Shown piece by piece: positions 11,110 to 22,552 of a stretch of DNA of 64,000 nt. Position 1 is the stretch's first letter. Each line of letters starts with the position of its first letter. A model generated the notes under the pieces. The model saw only the letters and a list, made by a program, of their open reading frames with translations. It was not told the DNA's origin and made no database searches. Origin of the DNA: Anastatus disparis (Eukaryota > Arthropoda > Insecta > Hymenoptera > Eupelmidae); assembly GCA_017163975.1 (NCBI GenBank), contig JAFFSR010000397.1:122501-186500 (forward strand), in the 5' to 3' direction. The translations under genes were made by a program, and so were the position numbers.

Positions 11110-14100
11110 TCAATCATTCTTTACTTTCTCACGATACTTAAAACTATTTACAAAAGCGGGCGGAGCATGGTTCCCTACGTTAACGCTAACGTCAAACCTA
11201 ACTGTTTTTTTAATAGCGGTTTCTTTACAATCTCTTTTAAGGATGCTATCAGTTCTTTTTCTCCTTTTTAAGATGTTAGGCACAAATCTTTCCTTTTTTT
11301 GCCTTTGGGGAACCGTACTTGCATCTTCAATGCTCCTGCCTTCGTCATTCTGTACACTATTGGCAGTATCCGGCTGACTGACCATTGTCAGTTGATCGTA
11401 ATCTTGCTGGCCAACTTCAGCTGGGTTTGCCTCGTCTACTGGACCAATCTCGTCAGAGACTTCCTCTAACCGCTCTTCGACGGCGCTCCGCGTATCTTCT
11501 GCGTTACGGTGGACTTCCACCTCAACCGACGTTTGATTGTGTACAGAGGTTTGCGAGGTGTTGTTGGTTTGTGACGATGGCGTGGGTGGTTGCTTTTCGT
11601 CTAGAGCATCTTCCTGCTCTCGTTGTTCGACTGGTGTCTGCTGTTCCTCATTTCTTGGGAAGAAGGCTGGTTTTAACCTATCGGCCGTTACCACCACATT
11701 CCTGCCGTTTTTCTCGATTGTATAGTTTCTACCACCGTCATGCCTCGCTATAACCTTGTGCGGTCCCGTATATGGATGCGTAAGTGGCGGTTTAACCGCC
11801 TTCACCCTTTCGAAAACGTGGGTGCAGTGACTCAATTCTTTAAAAACGATATGTTTTATTGCACAGTTGTGCGTGGCAGGCACTGGCTTAATTTGCCTTA
11901 TGTAATCTTTGAATTCAACAAGGAATTCGCCTGCATCATGCGCATTGATCTCACGAAATTCACAGAGTTCACCTGGTACAGTCAGCGTCGTACCGTATAA
12001 AAATTCGGCTGGGCTTGCCCCCGTGTCCAGTCTCAAGCGCGTGCGCAGACCAAGCATTACGGTAGGCAAGACCCTGGTCCATTCAGCGGTCTCGGTGTGG
12101 CACATGATTGCGGCTTTAAGAACACGGTGCCATCTCTCGACAATACCGTTGGAGGCTGGATGATATGGTGTCGTCCTGACCTTTTTACACTCGATATAAT
12201 TTAACAGCTGTTTGAACAACTGCGCTTCAAATTGCCTCCCTTGATCGCTCGTAATAATCACGGGTGCGCCAAATCTCGCCACCCAATTATCATGAAAAGC
12301 GCGTGCAACTGTGGGAGCGGATACATCTTGCAGCGGAACTGCCTCTGGCCACCTTGATAATCTATCTATCATTGATAGGATATATCTGTACCCTTCACAT
12401 GATGGAAGTGGGCCCACGAGATCCACATGAACATGGGTGAAACGAGCATCTGGCTCGGCGAATTTCGATGGTAAAAATTTATTCTCGCGAGAGATTTTGG
12501 ATTTTTGGCAATTAATACATGCCTTGTACCATGCAGCTATCTCCTGGTTCATCTTGGGCCATACATATTGCTGTCTAATCAGCTTAGCTGTTACTTTGCC
12601 CGACGGATGCGAGTTTTGATTGTGAAACAGGTTAATAATATCCTGTCTTAATTCTTTAGGGACGTAAGGGCGGAAAACCTGATCTACTAATTCTACGTAC
12701 ACGAAAGTCTTACCGGCTCCCCATTGCAGCTTGATTAATTTAAGGGGATGACTGGGGTTATCTAAAATCGCCGTTAATTCCTCATCCTCTAGCTGCTTTT
12801 CTGCTAGCTCCTCTAAAGAAAAAAACGTAGGAAATCTTACGTCCTCGATCCTTGATAAGGAATCTGCTACTGCATTATCTTGGCCAGGGAGATAGCATAT
12901 TTCCGTATTAAATTCCGCTATATACGATAGCCTTCTGCCACGAATTGCTGGGCAATCTTCTACGTTCTGCGCAAGTGCGTAAATGAGCGGCTTATGATCG
13001 GTATAAATTTTAAACTCCCGACCCTCAAGATAGTATCTAAAATATTTAAGCGCTTCATAAATAGCTGACAATTCTTTGTCTAAAACACAATAATTCCTTT
13101 GCGCAGGCGTGAATTTTTTAGAAAAAAATGCTAATGGTTGCCACGAGTCACCTACTAATTGCTCCAACGACGCGCCCATCGCGAAGTTCGAAGCGTCCGT
13201 TACGACTCTAACTTCCGCGTTTTCTGCTGGAAACGCCAGATAAGCTACCTCTGCTAATTCCTTCTTAGTTTTTTCGAACGCGTCTTCGGCTTCTTTTGTC
13301 CATGCTACAGGTCGTTTATCTTTTTTCTTAATATCACTAATTAATGCATTTAAATGGCGCTGCGTTTCAGCTGCATGCGGTAAACATTTTCTATAAAAAT
13401 TAATCATACCTAAATATCTACGCATATCATCTTTAGTCTTTGGCTTAGGGAATTCTACTATAGCTTTAACTTTACTTGGGTCCGGGCGGAATCCTTCTCT
13501 GCTTACCTGGTGTCCAAGGAATATTAACTCCGACACGCCGAACTTGCATTTATCCACGTTCAAACGTAAGTGAAACTTGGCGAGCCGTTCAAATACAATT
13601 TTAAGGTGTTCCTCGTGCTCCTCTGGCGATGAAGATGCAACGAGAATATCATCCACGAACGCGAATGCAAAGTCTAAATCTCCCAGGGCTAGATTGACGT
13701 ACCGCTGGAAGGTTTGAGCGGCATTTCTGAACCCGAACGTCATTACAAGATACTCAAAGAGACCGAAAGGCGTGACAATCGCAGTTTTGGGTATGTCTTC
13801 CGGAAAAATTGGTATTTGCAAGAACGCTTGTTCGAGGTCCAGAGCAGAGAATATACTTTTGTCGTGTAAGTTACTCATAAAATCGTATAAATGCGGCAAG
13901 GGATACCTGTCAGGAACCGTAACGTTATTTAGTTTACGATAATCACCGCAAATACGCCAGCTTCCGTCCTTCTTGGGTACCATATGGATGGGTGTAGCCC
14001 ACGGACTTTTCGAAGGTCTACAAATACACTCCTCGACCCATTTCTCGAACGCCTTCTTGGCGGCTCTGAGCTTCTCTGGTGGAAGTCTACGTGGCCTTTG

Positions 14101-14646
14101 TGCGACGGGGGGTCCCTTTGTTTTAATGTAGTGGTATACGCCCCTATGTTTTGCCGGCAAGGGATCTTCTATACCAACTATTGAAGGATACTGGCTTAAC
14201 AACTTCGCGTATTTATTACCCGGGTCAACGATCGATATTTGAACTAATGCGGCGGTTTTGTTGAATCCTTTGACGGACTCTTGCGTCTCACCATCCACCA
14301 GTCTTCTTCTCGTAAGATCTGGTAGTAGATGGTATTGTTTCAGCATATCTCCGCCTAAAATCGCGTATGGCACGTCTGCCACGATAAATGTCCACCCGAA
14401 TCGTTTATTTTTAAAACCTAGGTCTAATTGCATATGGATTGTACCGTATGTGCTTATTCGCGTGTTATTAGCGGCATATAATTGGAACCTGACAGGTTGC
14501 TCGGGTAGACCTTCGCTTTTTGGAACAAGCGAAACTTCTGCGCCCGAATCAATTAAAAATGTTTTACCCGAGACTTTATCTTTAATATGGAGACGTATTG
14601 ACTCGATACCAGACGCGCACGCCTCATCTACGCGTCGGTTTGGGGG
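11110..14646 (-). CDS. pol: Pro-Pol polyprotein (protease, RT, RNase H, integrase)
   Basis: The frame enters from gag by -1 slippage at 14646 and is open for 1,178 codons. An internal ATG at 14433 is not the natural start, because the protease active site ([12 protein letters not shown]) lies upstream of it at about 14520-14560. Counting residues from 14433: protease end ILGGDML at 25-31; RT with D199 and the catalytic FVDD at 259-262; RNase H with D413, E454, D479 and D524; integrase zinc motif H604, H609, C639, C642; integrase DD35E residues D671, D730 and E766 (35 residues between the last two); then a GPY/F-like module (TGPHKV) near 889. The last 170 residues are polar and low in complexity. 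Every catalytic residue I could check is present, so the polyprotein may be functional. Confidence 0.95.
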   Translation of the reverse strand, partial: PPNRRVDEACASGIESIRLHIKDKVSGKTFLIDSGAEVSLVPKSEGLPEQPVRFQLYAANNTRISTYGTIHMQLDLGFKNKRFGWTFIVADVPYAILGGDMLKQYHLLPDLTRRRLVDGETQESVKGFNKTAALVQISIVDPGNKYAKLLSQYPSIVGIEDPLPAKHRGVYHYIKTKGPPVAQRPRRLPPEKLRAAKKAFEKWVEECICRPSKSPWATPIHMVPKKDGSWRICGDYRKLNNVTVPDRYPLPHLYDFMSNLHDKSIFSALDLEQAFLQIPIFPEDIPKTAIVTPFGLFEYLVMTFGFRNAAQTFQRYVNLALGDLDFAFAFVDDILVASSSPEEHEEHLKIVFERLAKFHLRLNVDKCKFGVSELIFLGHQVSREGFRPDPSKVKAIVEFPKPKTKDDMRRYLGMINFYRKCLPHAAETQRHLNALISDIKKKDKRPVAWTKEAEDAFEKTKKELAEVAYLAFPAENAEVRVVTDASNFAMGASLEQLVGDSWQPLAFFSKKFTPAQRNYCVLDKELSAIYEALKYFRYYLEGREFKIYTDHKPLIYALAQNVEDCPAIRGRRLSYIAEFNTEICYLPGQDNAVADSLSRIEDVRFPTFFSLEELAEKQLEDEELTAILDNPSHPLKLIKLQWGAGKTFVYVELVDQVFRPYVPKELRQDIINLFHNQNSHPSGKVTAKLIRQQYVWPKMNQEIAAWYKACINCQKSKISRENKFLPSKFAEPDARFTHVHVDLVGPLPSCEGYRYILSMIDRLSRWPEAVPLQDVSAPTVARAFHDNWVARFGAPVIITSDQGRQFEAQLFKQLLNYIECKKVRTTPYHPASNGIVERWHRVLKAAIMCHTETAEWTRVLPTVMLGLRTRLRLDTGASPAEFLYGTTLTVPGELCEFREINAHDAGEFLVEFKDYIRQIKPVPATHNCAIKHIVFKELSHCTHVFERVKAVKPPLTHPYTGPHKVIARHDGGRNYTIEKNGRNVVVTADRLKPAFFPRNEEQQTPVEQREQEDALDEKQPPTPSSQTNNTSQTSVHNQTSVEVEVHRNAEDTRSAVEERLEEVSDEIGPVDEANPAEVGQQDYDQLTMVSQPDTANSVQNDEGRSIEDASTVPQRQKKERFVPNILKRRKRTDSILKRDCKETAIKKTVRFDVSVNVGNHAPPAFVNSFKYREKVKND

Positions 14647-15770
14647 TTTAAAGACTTGATAACGTCTTCTCTCCTATTCGGACTTCTCGCGCTATTAGTC
14701 GGTCTAAAACTGCTACTTCTTCTGAAATTTTTATTTTTTACGTCCGAATTTTTCCACGCACAGGGTTTTATGCATCTATAAGCCTTATTTCCGTATTTAG
14801 CATGATATTTACAAAATTTATTCGCGGATCTACTTCTATTTCTATCTTTATTATCGTGACTACGAGATCTTGTTCGTCTCTCACTAGCATAGTCGCGTTT
14901 TTTACTTAATTGATCTTGTACGACTGCTTCTATTCTCGCTATTTCTTCCGCGTTATCTTTACTTTTTTCGACCGCGTTTATCTCCTTTTTACTTTCGCGC
15001 AGATTTTTATATACTTCATCCGCGTGTCTAACGAGTGTCGCTTCATCCGCATCTGCACCGTATCCTGCCATATAATATTTAATACTAGGGATGAGGTTAT
15101 GCCTCCATGCCTCGAGCACCATCTGCCGAGGGATCCGTCCTCTTGCTATATTCAGCATCTCGTTTAGGAACATCGAGGGTTTTTTATCGCCCATTTCATA
15201 CCCAGCAAAAAGGATTTTAGATTCACTTTCGGCGGATCTTCCGTATTTTTCTAGTAAGTGACTTTTTAATCCTTCGTATCTTTGTCCCGGCAGCAATAAT
15301 TTAGTAATCTCGGCCGCCTCATAAATTACGCTTTTATCGAGATTAGTTATCAACGCGTAAAATTTTACGTTATCGTTCATCGGCCTAGGAAAGTTAATCT
15401 GGCTCTCGAAAATGCTAAACCACATATCCGGGTCGTGCTGCCAAAATGGCAAGTTAACATTTCGCGTACCGTAATGGTAACTGCCGCCCCCTACGCCCGG
15501 TGTAGGTATGGGAACTTCTTGATTAGTATTTGCGGCGTCGATACGTCTTTGATTATCTAGCGTCGGTATGGGGCCTACTGGTGGTACATTGCCTCCTGTC
15601 GGTATATTACCGACCGCGTTATTATTACCGACCATAGCTACTGGTTTACCTACACTCGCTTTCAATGCATCGATCTCTTCACGCATTTTTTCTACTAATT
15701 TGTCGCGTTCTTCTAGCTTCGCGAGCCAAACTTTATAATCTTCTGTATATTTATCGCGTAACTGATGCAT
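14628..15770 (-). CDS. gag: Gag polyprotein, main ORF (380 aa)
   Basis: This is the capsid-nucleocapsid precursor of the LTR element. The segment [18 protein letters not shown] (residues 107-124) is the hallmark capsid motif of insect Gypsy-type Gag. A basic, RS-rich C-terminus (about 297-318) leads into a zinc-binding-like motif with C320, H323, C333 and C337. An in-frame TAA lies just upstream of the chosen ATG. In another frame upstream, a stretch reading [15 protein letters not shown] looks like a Gag N-terminus, so this copy may have lost its original N-terminal part to frameshifts. The 3' end overlaps pol through the slippery site. Confidence 0.85.
   Translation of the reverse strand: MHQLRDKYTEDYKVWLAKLEERDKLVEKMREEIDALKASVGKPVAMVGNNNAVGNIPTGGNVPPVGPIPTLDNQRRIDAANTNQEVPIPTPGVGGGSYHYGTRNVNLPFWQHDPDMWFSIFESQINFPRPMNDNVKFYALITNLDKSVIYEAAEITKLLLPGQRYEGLKSHLLEKYGRSAESESKILFAGYEMGDKKPSMFLNEMLNIARGRIPRQMVLEAWRHNLIPSIKYYMAGYGADADEATLVRHADEVYKNLRESKKEINAVEKSKDNAEEIARIEAVVQDQLSKKRDYASERRTRSRSHDNKDRNRSRSANKFCKYHAKYGNKAYRCIKPCAWKNSDVKNKNFRRSSSFRPTNSARSPNRREDVIKSLNPQTDA
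14646..14652 (-). promoter_or_regulatory. -1 ribosomal frameshift slippery heptamer TTTAAAC
   Basis: In gag phase the minus strand reads T TTA AAC, the canonical X XXY YYZ arrangement, six codons before the gag stop. Slipping back one base puts ribosomes exactly into the pro-pol frame, in which the protease DSG follows after about 35 codons. I did not fold the downstream sequence for a pseudoknot. Confidence 0.85.
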
Positions 15771-15832
15771 TCTCGCGGTGCGTTCTCTCTTGGGCTTTTA
15801 CAAACTCCTCGAACCTATTTCCTATTGGTGCT

Positions 15833-16048
15833 TTATGTGCACCTTTTTCCGCGATGCCCCGGCAGCCTCCAGCGGACTACTTTGCGGATTTTTAACCCTA
15901 TTCTTCGACTATCTACTTGTTCTTTAAATTTATCGTAAGAATTCGGTGTCTGTTGAAGGTCTAAATTATCATTTATAACCTTATTCACCCTAGCAATTTC
16001 CGTGATATTAAACGCACTGTCATTGTCAACTTCCATGTTAATACTCAT
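15833..16048 (-). pseudogene. Possible upstream Gag N-terminal fragment
   Basis: A 71-codon frame begins MSINMEVDNDSAFNITEIAR and ends before the main gag frame. Its relative frame differs from gag by two. It is polar and helix-prone, and the intervening bases also encode Gag-like sequence in a third frame. I read this as the original 5' part of gag broken by small indels. It could instead be an untranslated leader peptide. Confidence 0.4.
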
Positions 16049-17750
16049 TTGCGCGTGTTAACAATTAAAAAAGGAAAAATATACGTTAATTAAGATACGC
16101 AATGCGCTCCGAAAACGGTCTGTCTAAAATAATTGATCGGTCCAATAATAATTAACTAAATACACAATTGCAGTACGAACGGTTAAAATAATAATTCACG
16201 CTACACGACTTTAATAAATTAAACAATATAACAAAAATTATATACAATATGAAAAAAATAATACATAAATTATTTACAATTTGAAAACAGTTTATGACAT
16301 AATAAATTAATACGACACGAATTTACATAAATTATATACAATTGAATAAATAAATAAATAAACAACGATACACGAATAAATAAATTAATAACACGAATAA
16401 ATAAATTATCACGACACGCTCGCATATACAACTGAATATTTATTACAATAAATAATCTAGAATACGAATAATATTATAAAATAAAATAATTCTATCCCCC
16501 GGTACAAAATTCTCGCTTTGTTTACGAGATAACTTTGGGTCTAAACGCGCCTTGATCATGTTACTCGACTAACTACTATGCTTTTCAAAACATAAAAGGT
16601 CGCGTTCTAACGGCTTTTTGTCACCTATCAACCTTGAACGGTCACCTCGAGCTCGTTCGAATATTCTAGAATTTTCGATTTCAATATTAAAATTTACCTC
16701 GCAAATTTTCTTTGTTCTTGAAATTTTTTCGCGAATTTTCTCTCTCCTCGATACACTCACATCAATTTTTCGCATTTACTTATATTTTGCACTTATATTT
16801 CGTGCGTGCAATGACTTACAATTTTTTACATTTTCTTCCCTACTTATTATTTATTAATACGTGGAAAATAGGATATTAATTGCTATTAATTTTGATATTT
16901 TAAGAATAAATATCTTGTTTGGCCAAGTAAACCCTAGTAGCTTGTACCTATAAAAGAGGCGAAAAGCCAGTAGGCACAGAACTCCAGGACGTCCTTAGCT
17001 GCGCAAGATAATATATATGCATTAATTTGCTGCTCTGATAGACTCAGATGCCCCAGAAGCACGTGCCTATAAAAGAGGCAAAAAGCCAGTAGGAAACGTA
17101 CCCCAAGACTCTTTGTCGCACAACAGCATTGAATATTTAAGAAAAAAACTAAATATTTTATGCTTTCTACTTATTATATATATATGTATATATTTTATAT
17201 GTGTATCAATTAAATTAGAAAAGAGAAAAAACTCTACGAACTGACCGCTAAGGTGAATTTTACTTCAACTTATTATAATATATTTTACGCTTATTTCGCG
17301 TTTACCATGCTCCGCCCGTACACGCAATACAATTTTTACGTAGAACGTGCGCGCAGTACTTATGTCGCACTTGCTTTCGGAGCTGTGTACAATTCTCTCT
17401 TATGACACCTGTACGCGACTTAATTGCACGTTACAGGATATCATATACTCTATGTATTCTAAACTTTCTGTGCACTGTACGCGATTTAAAATGCGCCTGA
17501 CAGTACACAGAGTTCAAGACTATTTGCGACTTATGCAGAAGAAAAGATTGATGCTTTTCTCTGCGCCGCTAAATAGCTTCCTTTTCTTTAAAAAGAAAAT
17601 AAAATAACCTCGTTTTATCACCTTTGATATTTCCAAAAGGGGCAGCGTGCTGCTTCTCTTTCTCTCTTTACCCTGCCGGCCGGTGGCGATGATGCTCGAT
17701 GAGAGATGATGCCTCACGACGCGGCTTGAATCCTGCAGAACGTGTCCTGA
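16049..17750 (-). other. Long 5' leader of the LTR element
   Basis: About 1.7 kb between the primer site and gag has no supported ORF. It is AT-rich around 16200-16500 with runs of ATAAATAAATA. Two copies of the 28 bp CCTATAAAAGAGGC motif lie at 16947 and 17066. Leaders of this length usually hold packaging and translation-control signals, but none can be shown here. Confidence 0.6.
16947..17093 (-). repeat. Two copies of a 28 bp motif in the leader
   Basis: Copies at 16947-16974 and 17066-17093 differ by a single base (CCTATAAAAGAGGCGAAAAG versus CCTATAAAAGAGGCAAAAAG, both then CCAGTAGG). A third, less similar copy lies at 10947-10975, just upstream of the third ORF. Their recurrence at these places suggests a cis-acting role. 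Confidence 0.75.
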
Positions 17751-17766
17751 AGACTCGGTGTCACCA
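17751..17766 (-). promoter_or_regulatory. Primer binding site
   Basis: Two bases inside the 5' LTR the minus strand reads TGGTGACACCGAGTCT, starting with the TGG that pairs with a tRNA 3' CCA end. I cannot say which tRNA matches. Comparison with the host tRNA set would show that. Confidence 0.75.
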
Positions 17767-17768
17767 AT

Positions 17769-18021
17769 TGTGGGGCCTGGGACTCCAACCAAAAGCCACA
17801 CAGTATAGATGAGAGAAGGTAGAGGTTTTAAGGTTAAGTTAAATGAATACACGAGAGATATGGTTAAGCGTTGTATTTGCTGAAGCCAGGGATACAGTCG
17901 GTAGTCAAGTGAGAGAGCTAACGCTCTCATGCTCACACGTTAACTCGTCTTTAGGGGGTAGGGTCGTTCATACAGTACATGATTGGTTACTCACACTCCT
18001 TCACACGTATATATCCCCACA
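17769..18021 (-). repeat. 5' LTR of the Gypsy element
   Basis: This is the 253 bp partner of 7743-7995, with the same TGTGGGG...CCCCACA ends. In element orientation it is the promoter-bearing LTR. I found no difference between the two copies. Confidence 0.95.
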
Positions 18022-18025
18022 AAAT

Positions 18026-19120
18026 CATAAGATTAAAATACAACATTTTAGTTAATTTTAAATTCGAATATTTCGGAATAAAAAAATAACTATTTGCAAT
18101 TACTTAACAATCCTTTTTGCATCTAATATAAAAATTTAATGAGATACAAATATTACAAAGTGTATGTATCACAAGTAAGGTTTGCATATCATAAATATTA
18201 TAATTTTTAGAAAATTCTTGATATTAATAGATTATTAATTTGGAAAATTAAATATTTTTTTATTGATGACAAGTAACTTTTCAAAAATAGTTAAAATAAT
18301 ACTGTAAATGTCAATCAAATAACATTTTCATCAAAATAAATTTCAACGCTATAATTATTAAAATAAACATTTTTATTTAACTACAATCTATTGTAATAAT
18401 TATTTTTTTAATATATATATATATATATTAAAAAAATAATAATTTTATTTGATGAACAGTTTTATAAATATTATATATTTATAATTGTATAACTAAATTT
18501 ATTAAATTAAAATTGTATTCAGTTATCATTCAGAGAATGAGGTATTTAAATTAGTTTTCATGAAAATATATTATTTAAAAAGTTACTTGTTAGCAGTTTT
18601 TTATAAATAACATACATTTAACCTTAATTACATTTTCATTTGTACACGTGTTTATATTTAAATGAATTGTGATTTATACAAAAATTGTTAGCAATTCATT
18701 TCATTGAAGCAATAATATTTTTAACAAGAGAAACATTAATTTTTAAAAAATATCAAATTACCTCATTTGAAAAATTATAATTACATGATGTAAAAATATT
18801 TTTTTCAATATCGTTTGAACATAAATTTTATGAAATGCAATTTTAAAAAATTATTTATTAGATATTAAATTTTTTTAATAGTCAATTATAAAGATAGGAC
18901 AATATATAAAATATGAATAAATGTTTCTGATTATGTCTATAATTATGCATTTATATGTATGAACTGTCTAGATAGAAGTAGAATTCCCCCTAAAAAAGTA
19001 AATATTTCAAAAGAAAATTTACTTATTATTTGCGAAACATTTATTATGAATGCGGAAAAAAATAATATTCTGTAATATGACTCTATAATTTGTATTAAAT
19101 ATGACACAAATCATTGAAAG
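18026..19120. other. AT-rich sequence, nothing recognised
   Basis: The sequence is very AT-rich, with homopolymer runs and a short (TA)n near 18412-18430. I see no coding region, RNA gene or element end. Confidence 0.5.
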
Positions 19121-20973
19121 TACCCTGGTAGAAAATTAAGCTTAGTTTGCCCAGAATATCTCAAATTTTCTGTTCGGTGGGCAGATTCTATTCATATGTT
19201 CTGCCCAAAAACCCCATGTACTGGCGACGGTTTTTGCACAGAATCTGCCCAGACTTTGTTAGAAATGAAATAAAATTGATTTGAGGTTATGAACGAGTTG
19301 TATATTATAAGCAAATATGATTCCCGATCAAACATTAGTGTAAAATTTTCAGCTAAATAATTACAATTCAATTTTAACATATAATAAGTATAAAAAAAAA
19401 CAAGAAGAAATTTGTCATAAAAAATATGAATTTAGCAAACTAAAGTTAATTGATTGATTTTTTGAGATCACAAACATTTATTATTTTTATAAGATTCTAT
19501 TAGATTGATGCATAAATAATGTTCAGCTAACTAATAATGTTTAGCTGGTATATAAAGAATATTCAGCTAATAAATTTGATCAAAATTTCATACATTTTTT
19601 GTAATAAATTTTTATTAAATAAATAATATAAGACATATACTTAAACTTTTTAATAAAGAAAAATAGAACAAATATTTATTGAATAACTTAAATAAAAACT
19701 TTTTTTTAGTTGAACATACTCTGAAATGACCAAGGTAGTTGACTCTGATCTTGCTATACGTAGGAGAAAAAGAAAGACCATGATCAAACTGAATTTAAGC
19801 CTGAAAAAAATCAAATTTAAATGTAATGATAAATTTTTTTCTTATAATATCAAGTAATCAAACTTTTTTTTACCTTAATTTATATTAAATATAAGACTTT
19901 GGTCCATAAATGAATTGAAAAAATCTTATCTGGTGCTTAAAATCCTTTTGATTAATCGAAAACTTAATTTTTTCTATTTTGATGATTGTCGTAAGCTTTC
20001 TCAGCCAATTTTCAACAAATTGACCTCAAAATTTCCAGAAATGTTGTATTTATATATGTTTACAAAATAACAATGCTAGAATGTTGATAAGACAAATTAA
20101 AGTAAATTTTGAACTGAATTATATACATGAAATTCACAAAAATATCTATTTTTTCAAATATTTTCAACTTTTTCTGAACCAAACTTTTAAATTATTTTTT
20201 TTTAAAAGAACTTAAACTGTTATTTTGTAAAGATATATAAGTTGAAGATCTCTACAAATTTTGAAGTCAATCTGTTGAAAATTGGCAGAAAAAGTTTGCA
20301 ATAATCATTAACCTTTTAAGGACGGGACTGGTCGATATATCGACCACTTAAGTATCATAATATTTTTGAGTGATTTTGAGGATAATATTATGTTAAAACA
20401 CTCAAAAATATTATGATACTTGAGTGGTCGATATATCGACCAGTCCCGTCCTTAAAAGGTTAAAATAGAAAAAATCAAGTCTTCGATTCCAAAATCAAGT
20501 GTTCGGATGAAGGAAGATTTCAATCAGATGAGATTTTTTAAAATTATTCATTGACAGAAGTCTTGTATTTAATATATATTTAAGGTAAAAAAAGTTAGAT
20601 TAATTAATATTATAATAAAAAAAATTATCATGGCATTTAAATTTGATTTTTTTTCTAGGCTTTATCTTAGTCCTGATACTTTAATATATCATGGTATACA
20701 TTTTAAAAGACGTTCTTAGTTTTATAATTAATTTAATAGGATTATTAAGAAAATTTCTAAACAAATTTTCATAACTAAATTCACTGAGTCTAAATAATTT
20801 TCAAATTTGTAAGTTTGAGGTTATAAATCTATTTACTATCATTTAACAGATCCTGGGCATAAACCGGTGAACTCTGACATATTACGGTGATATATCTGCG
20901 CAAATTCTGTTAAAATATCTGGGCACTAGTTAGTGAAGAGAGCAGAAAGTATGGTTAATTTTCTACCAGGGTA
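19121..20973. mobile_element. Foldback DNA element with TACCCTGGTAGAAAATTAA ends
   Basis: The left end TACCCTGGTAGAAAATTAA (19121) is mirrored at the right end (about 20955-20973). Further in, two long arms of a few hundred bases (about 19740-20100 and 20200-20690) are diverged inverted copies. For example, the TTTCTCAGCCAATTTTCAAC region near 19996 faces TGTTGAAAATTGGCAGAAAA near 20274. Sub-terminal GGGCAGA/TCTGCCC phrases occur at both ends. There is no transposase, and the right arm carries a nested piggyBac-like MITE. Confidence 0.7.
20312..20459. mobile_element. piggyBac-like MITE, 148 bp
   Basis: The ends CCTTTTAAGGACGGGACTGG and its complement are flanked by TTAA on both sides (20308-20311 and 20460-20463). 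The inverted arms are about 60 bp and contain the inner palindrome GGTCGATATATCGACC. TTAA duplication with CC...GG ends fits piggyBac. The MITE interrupts the right arm of the foldback element and is therefore younger. Confidence 0.85.
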
Positions 20974-21764
20974 CAATTATTTCATTATGTTAAATTTGTT
21001 GTCAAAGTTTGATTATATTTTACTATAAGAAAATAAAAAAATTAACTGTCTTTCCATTCTATTGCTGAATTTCCATAAAAGGAATGTATTTACTTGTAGT
21101 ATATCTCGTGATGATTATTTATTTGAATTTTGAAATTATTCCAATCATTAGTTTTCAAGATATTTAAATTTCTGATTCCAAATGGAAAAATTTTAGTAAA
21201 TAATATTGGAACCCAAACTTCTCAATAAGTAATGAATAGATTTATGTAAAAATTTAACTGAATAATCTTCGTGATACATACTGTATGTTAATGCATCTAT
21301 TTATTCAAAATTTTAAAATACAATGGAAATATAATCAATATTTATGGGTGGAAGTGTGCTGTCCATTTGACACCTCCTTAAATAATTTATATTTATAAAA
21401 TTCACATAATATCATATAAAAACTATTAAAATGAGAATCATATATTCAATATAATTGTCAACTATGAATAAAAAGTTTAAAAAATTAAGTGATAACTTAT
21501 AAATAGTTATATTATTTTATTGAATACATTTCCAACCTAAATAATCAACTTTATGTTAAAACTAAATTTAATTAGCATTCAATACCACAAGTTATTTAAA
21601 AAATTTACCATTATTCAAAATTATTAAAAAGTTATTTATAAAAAGTATTCCCATATCAAAATTTCAAAATTATACGAGTTTAATTTTTTATTCTCTACAT
21701 TAGAGAATTAGTTTTGATGTTGAAATTTTTTTGTGAAATAAAACATATATATATATTAGTTATA
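20974..21764. other. AT-rich sequence, nothing recognised
   Basis: No gene, RNA or repeat end is recognisable in about 790 bp. The composition is strongly AT-rich and the codon frames are short. Confidence 0.5.
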
Positions 21765-22331
21765 TATGTCCTTTGGCCGTATTCAGGTGGAATATGAATC
21801 GAGGACAATGTTTGTCGCTTGAGCTGAAATTGCCGAGGGCGCGCGAAGCGCGCCCGAGGTAGATTTCTGCTCAAGCGGCAAACATTGTTCGAGATTCAAA
21901 TTCCACCTGAATAAACGGCCAAAGGACATAGATGATTTTATGTCCGAAGTAGGCCGTATGAGGAAATATAACTTATGAGTTGAAAATATTAATCTTTTTT
22001 TCAATACTTTTAAAATTAAATTTTAGTTCTATTGATTTTTTCTTTTGTTTCTTAGATTGACATTTTGTAATGAGTATAGCTGCTGTCGAAGCGCGAGTCA
22101 TTTTTTTTCACTAACCTACGTTCAATATGATTGCTCTTTGACATATTGAACGAAACATAGTAGGATCGGTGATGCCATATTGATTTCTCCTGAGACATAT
22201 TGAGTCTCAATATGTCTCAGGAAGACATATAATTCTTGCAATAAGTCGAGGAGCGTGTCTGAGACATATGGGATGCCAATACAAATTTAGCATGCTCTTT
22301 ACATACTGACACGAATACGGCCTACGAGGAC

Positions 22332-22334
<3 letters not shown>
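21765..22334. mobile_element. Hairpin-headed MITE, copy A
   Basis: Ends TATGTCCTTTGGCCGTATTC and GAATACGGCCTACGAGGACATA (22313-22334) form an imperfect terminal inverted repeat. The first 165 bp or so fold on themselves around a GC-rich centre, GGGCGCGCGAAGCGCGCCC. A second palindrome lies near 22190-22225 (CCTGAGACATATTGAGTCTC and its mirror). The same architecture recurs at 36825-37418 and 37429-38002. Small open frames here are incidental. Confidence 0.8.

Positions 22335-22337
<3 letters not shown>

Positions 22338-22404
<67 letters not shown>
22338..22404. repeat. (TA)n microsatellite
   Basis: About 33 uninterrupted TA dinucleotides directly follow the hairpin-headed MITE. Confidence 0.95.
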
Positions 22405-22408
<4 letters not shown>

Positions 22409-22552
22409 CTTATAGTAAAATATTTTATCACCTTGTATGAAAATTATTTTTTAAAAGTAGAATAATGCTGCGAATAAACAAATGATTATAAGAAAAAATT
22501 GAAAACTGTAAATAACAATAAAAAAGCGTTAGGCTAGAAATAAATAATGGTT

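Larger units (their letters stand above)
7739..18025 (-). mobile_element. Full-length Gypsy-type LTR retrotransposon, recent insertion
   Basis: The element proper is 7743-18021 (10,279 bp), bounded by two 253 bp LTRs and by the 4 bp target duplication AAAT (7739-7742 and 18022-18025). In element sense, on the minus strand, the order is 5' LTR, primer site, leader, gag, protease, reverse transcriptase, RNase H, integrase, a third ORF, polypurine tract and 3' LTR. The RT-RNaseH-integrase order is that of the Gypsy/Metaviridae group. The two LTRs read the same base for base, so the insertion looks very young, yet the third ORF is already broken. Confidence 0.93.
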
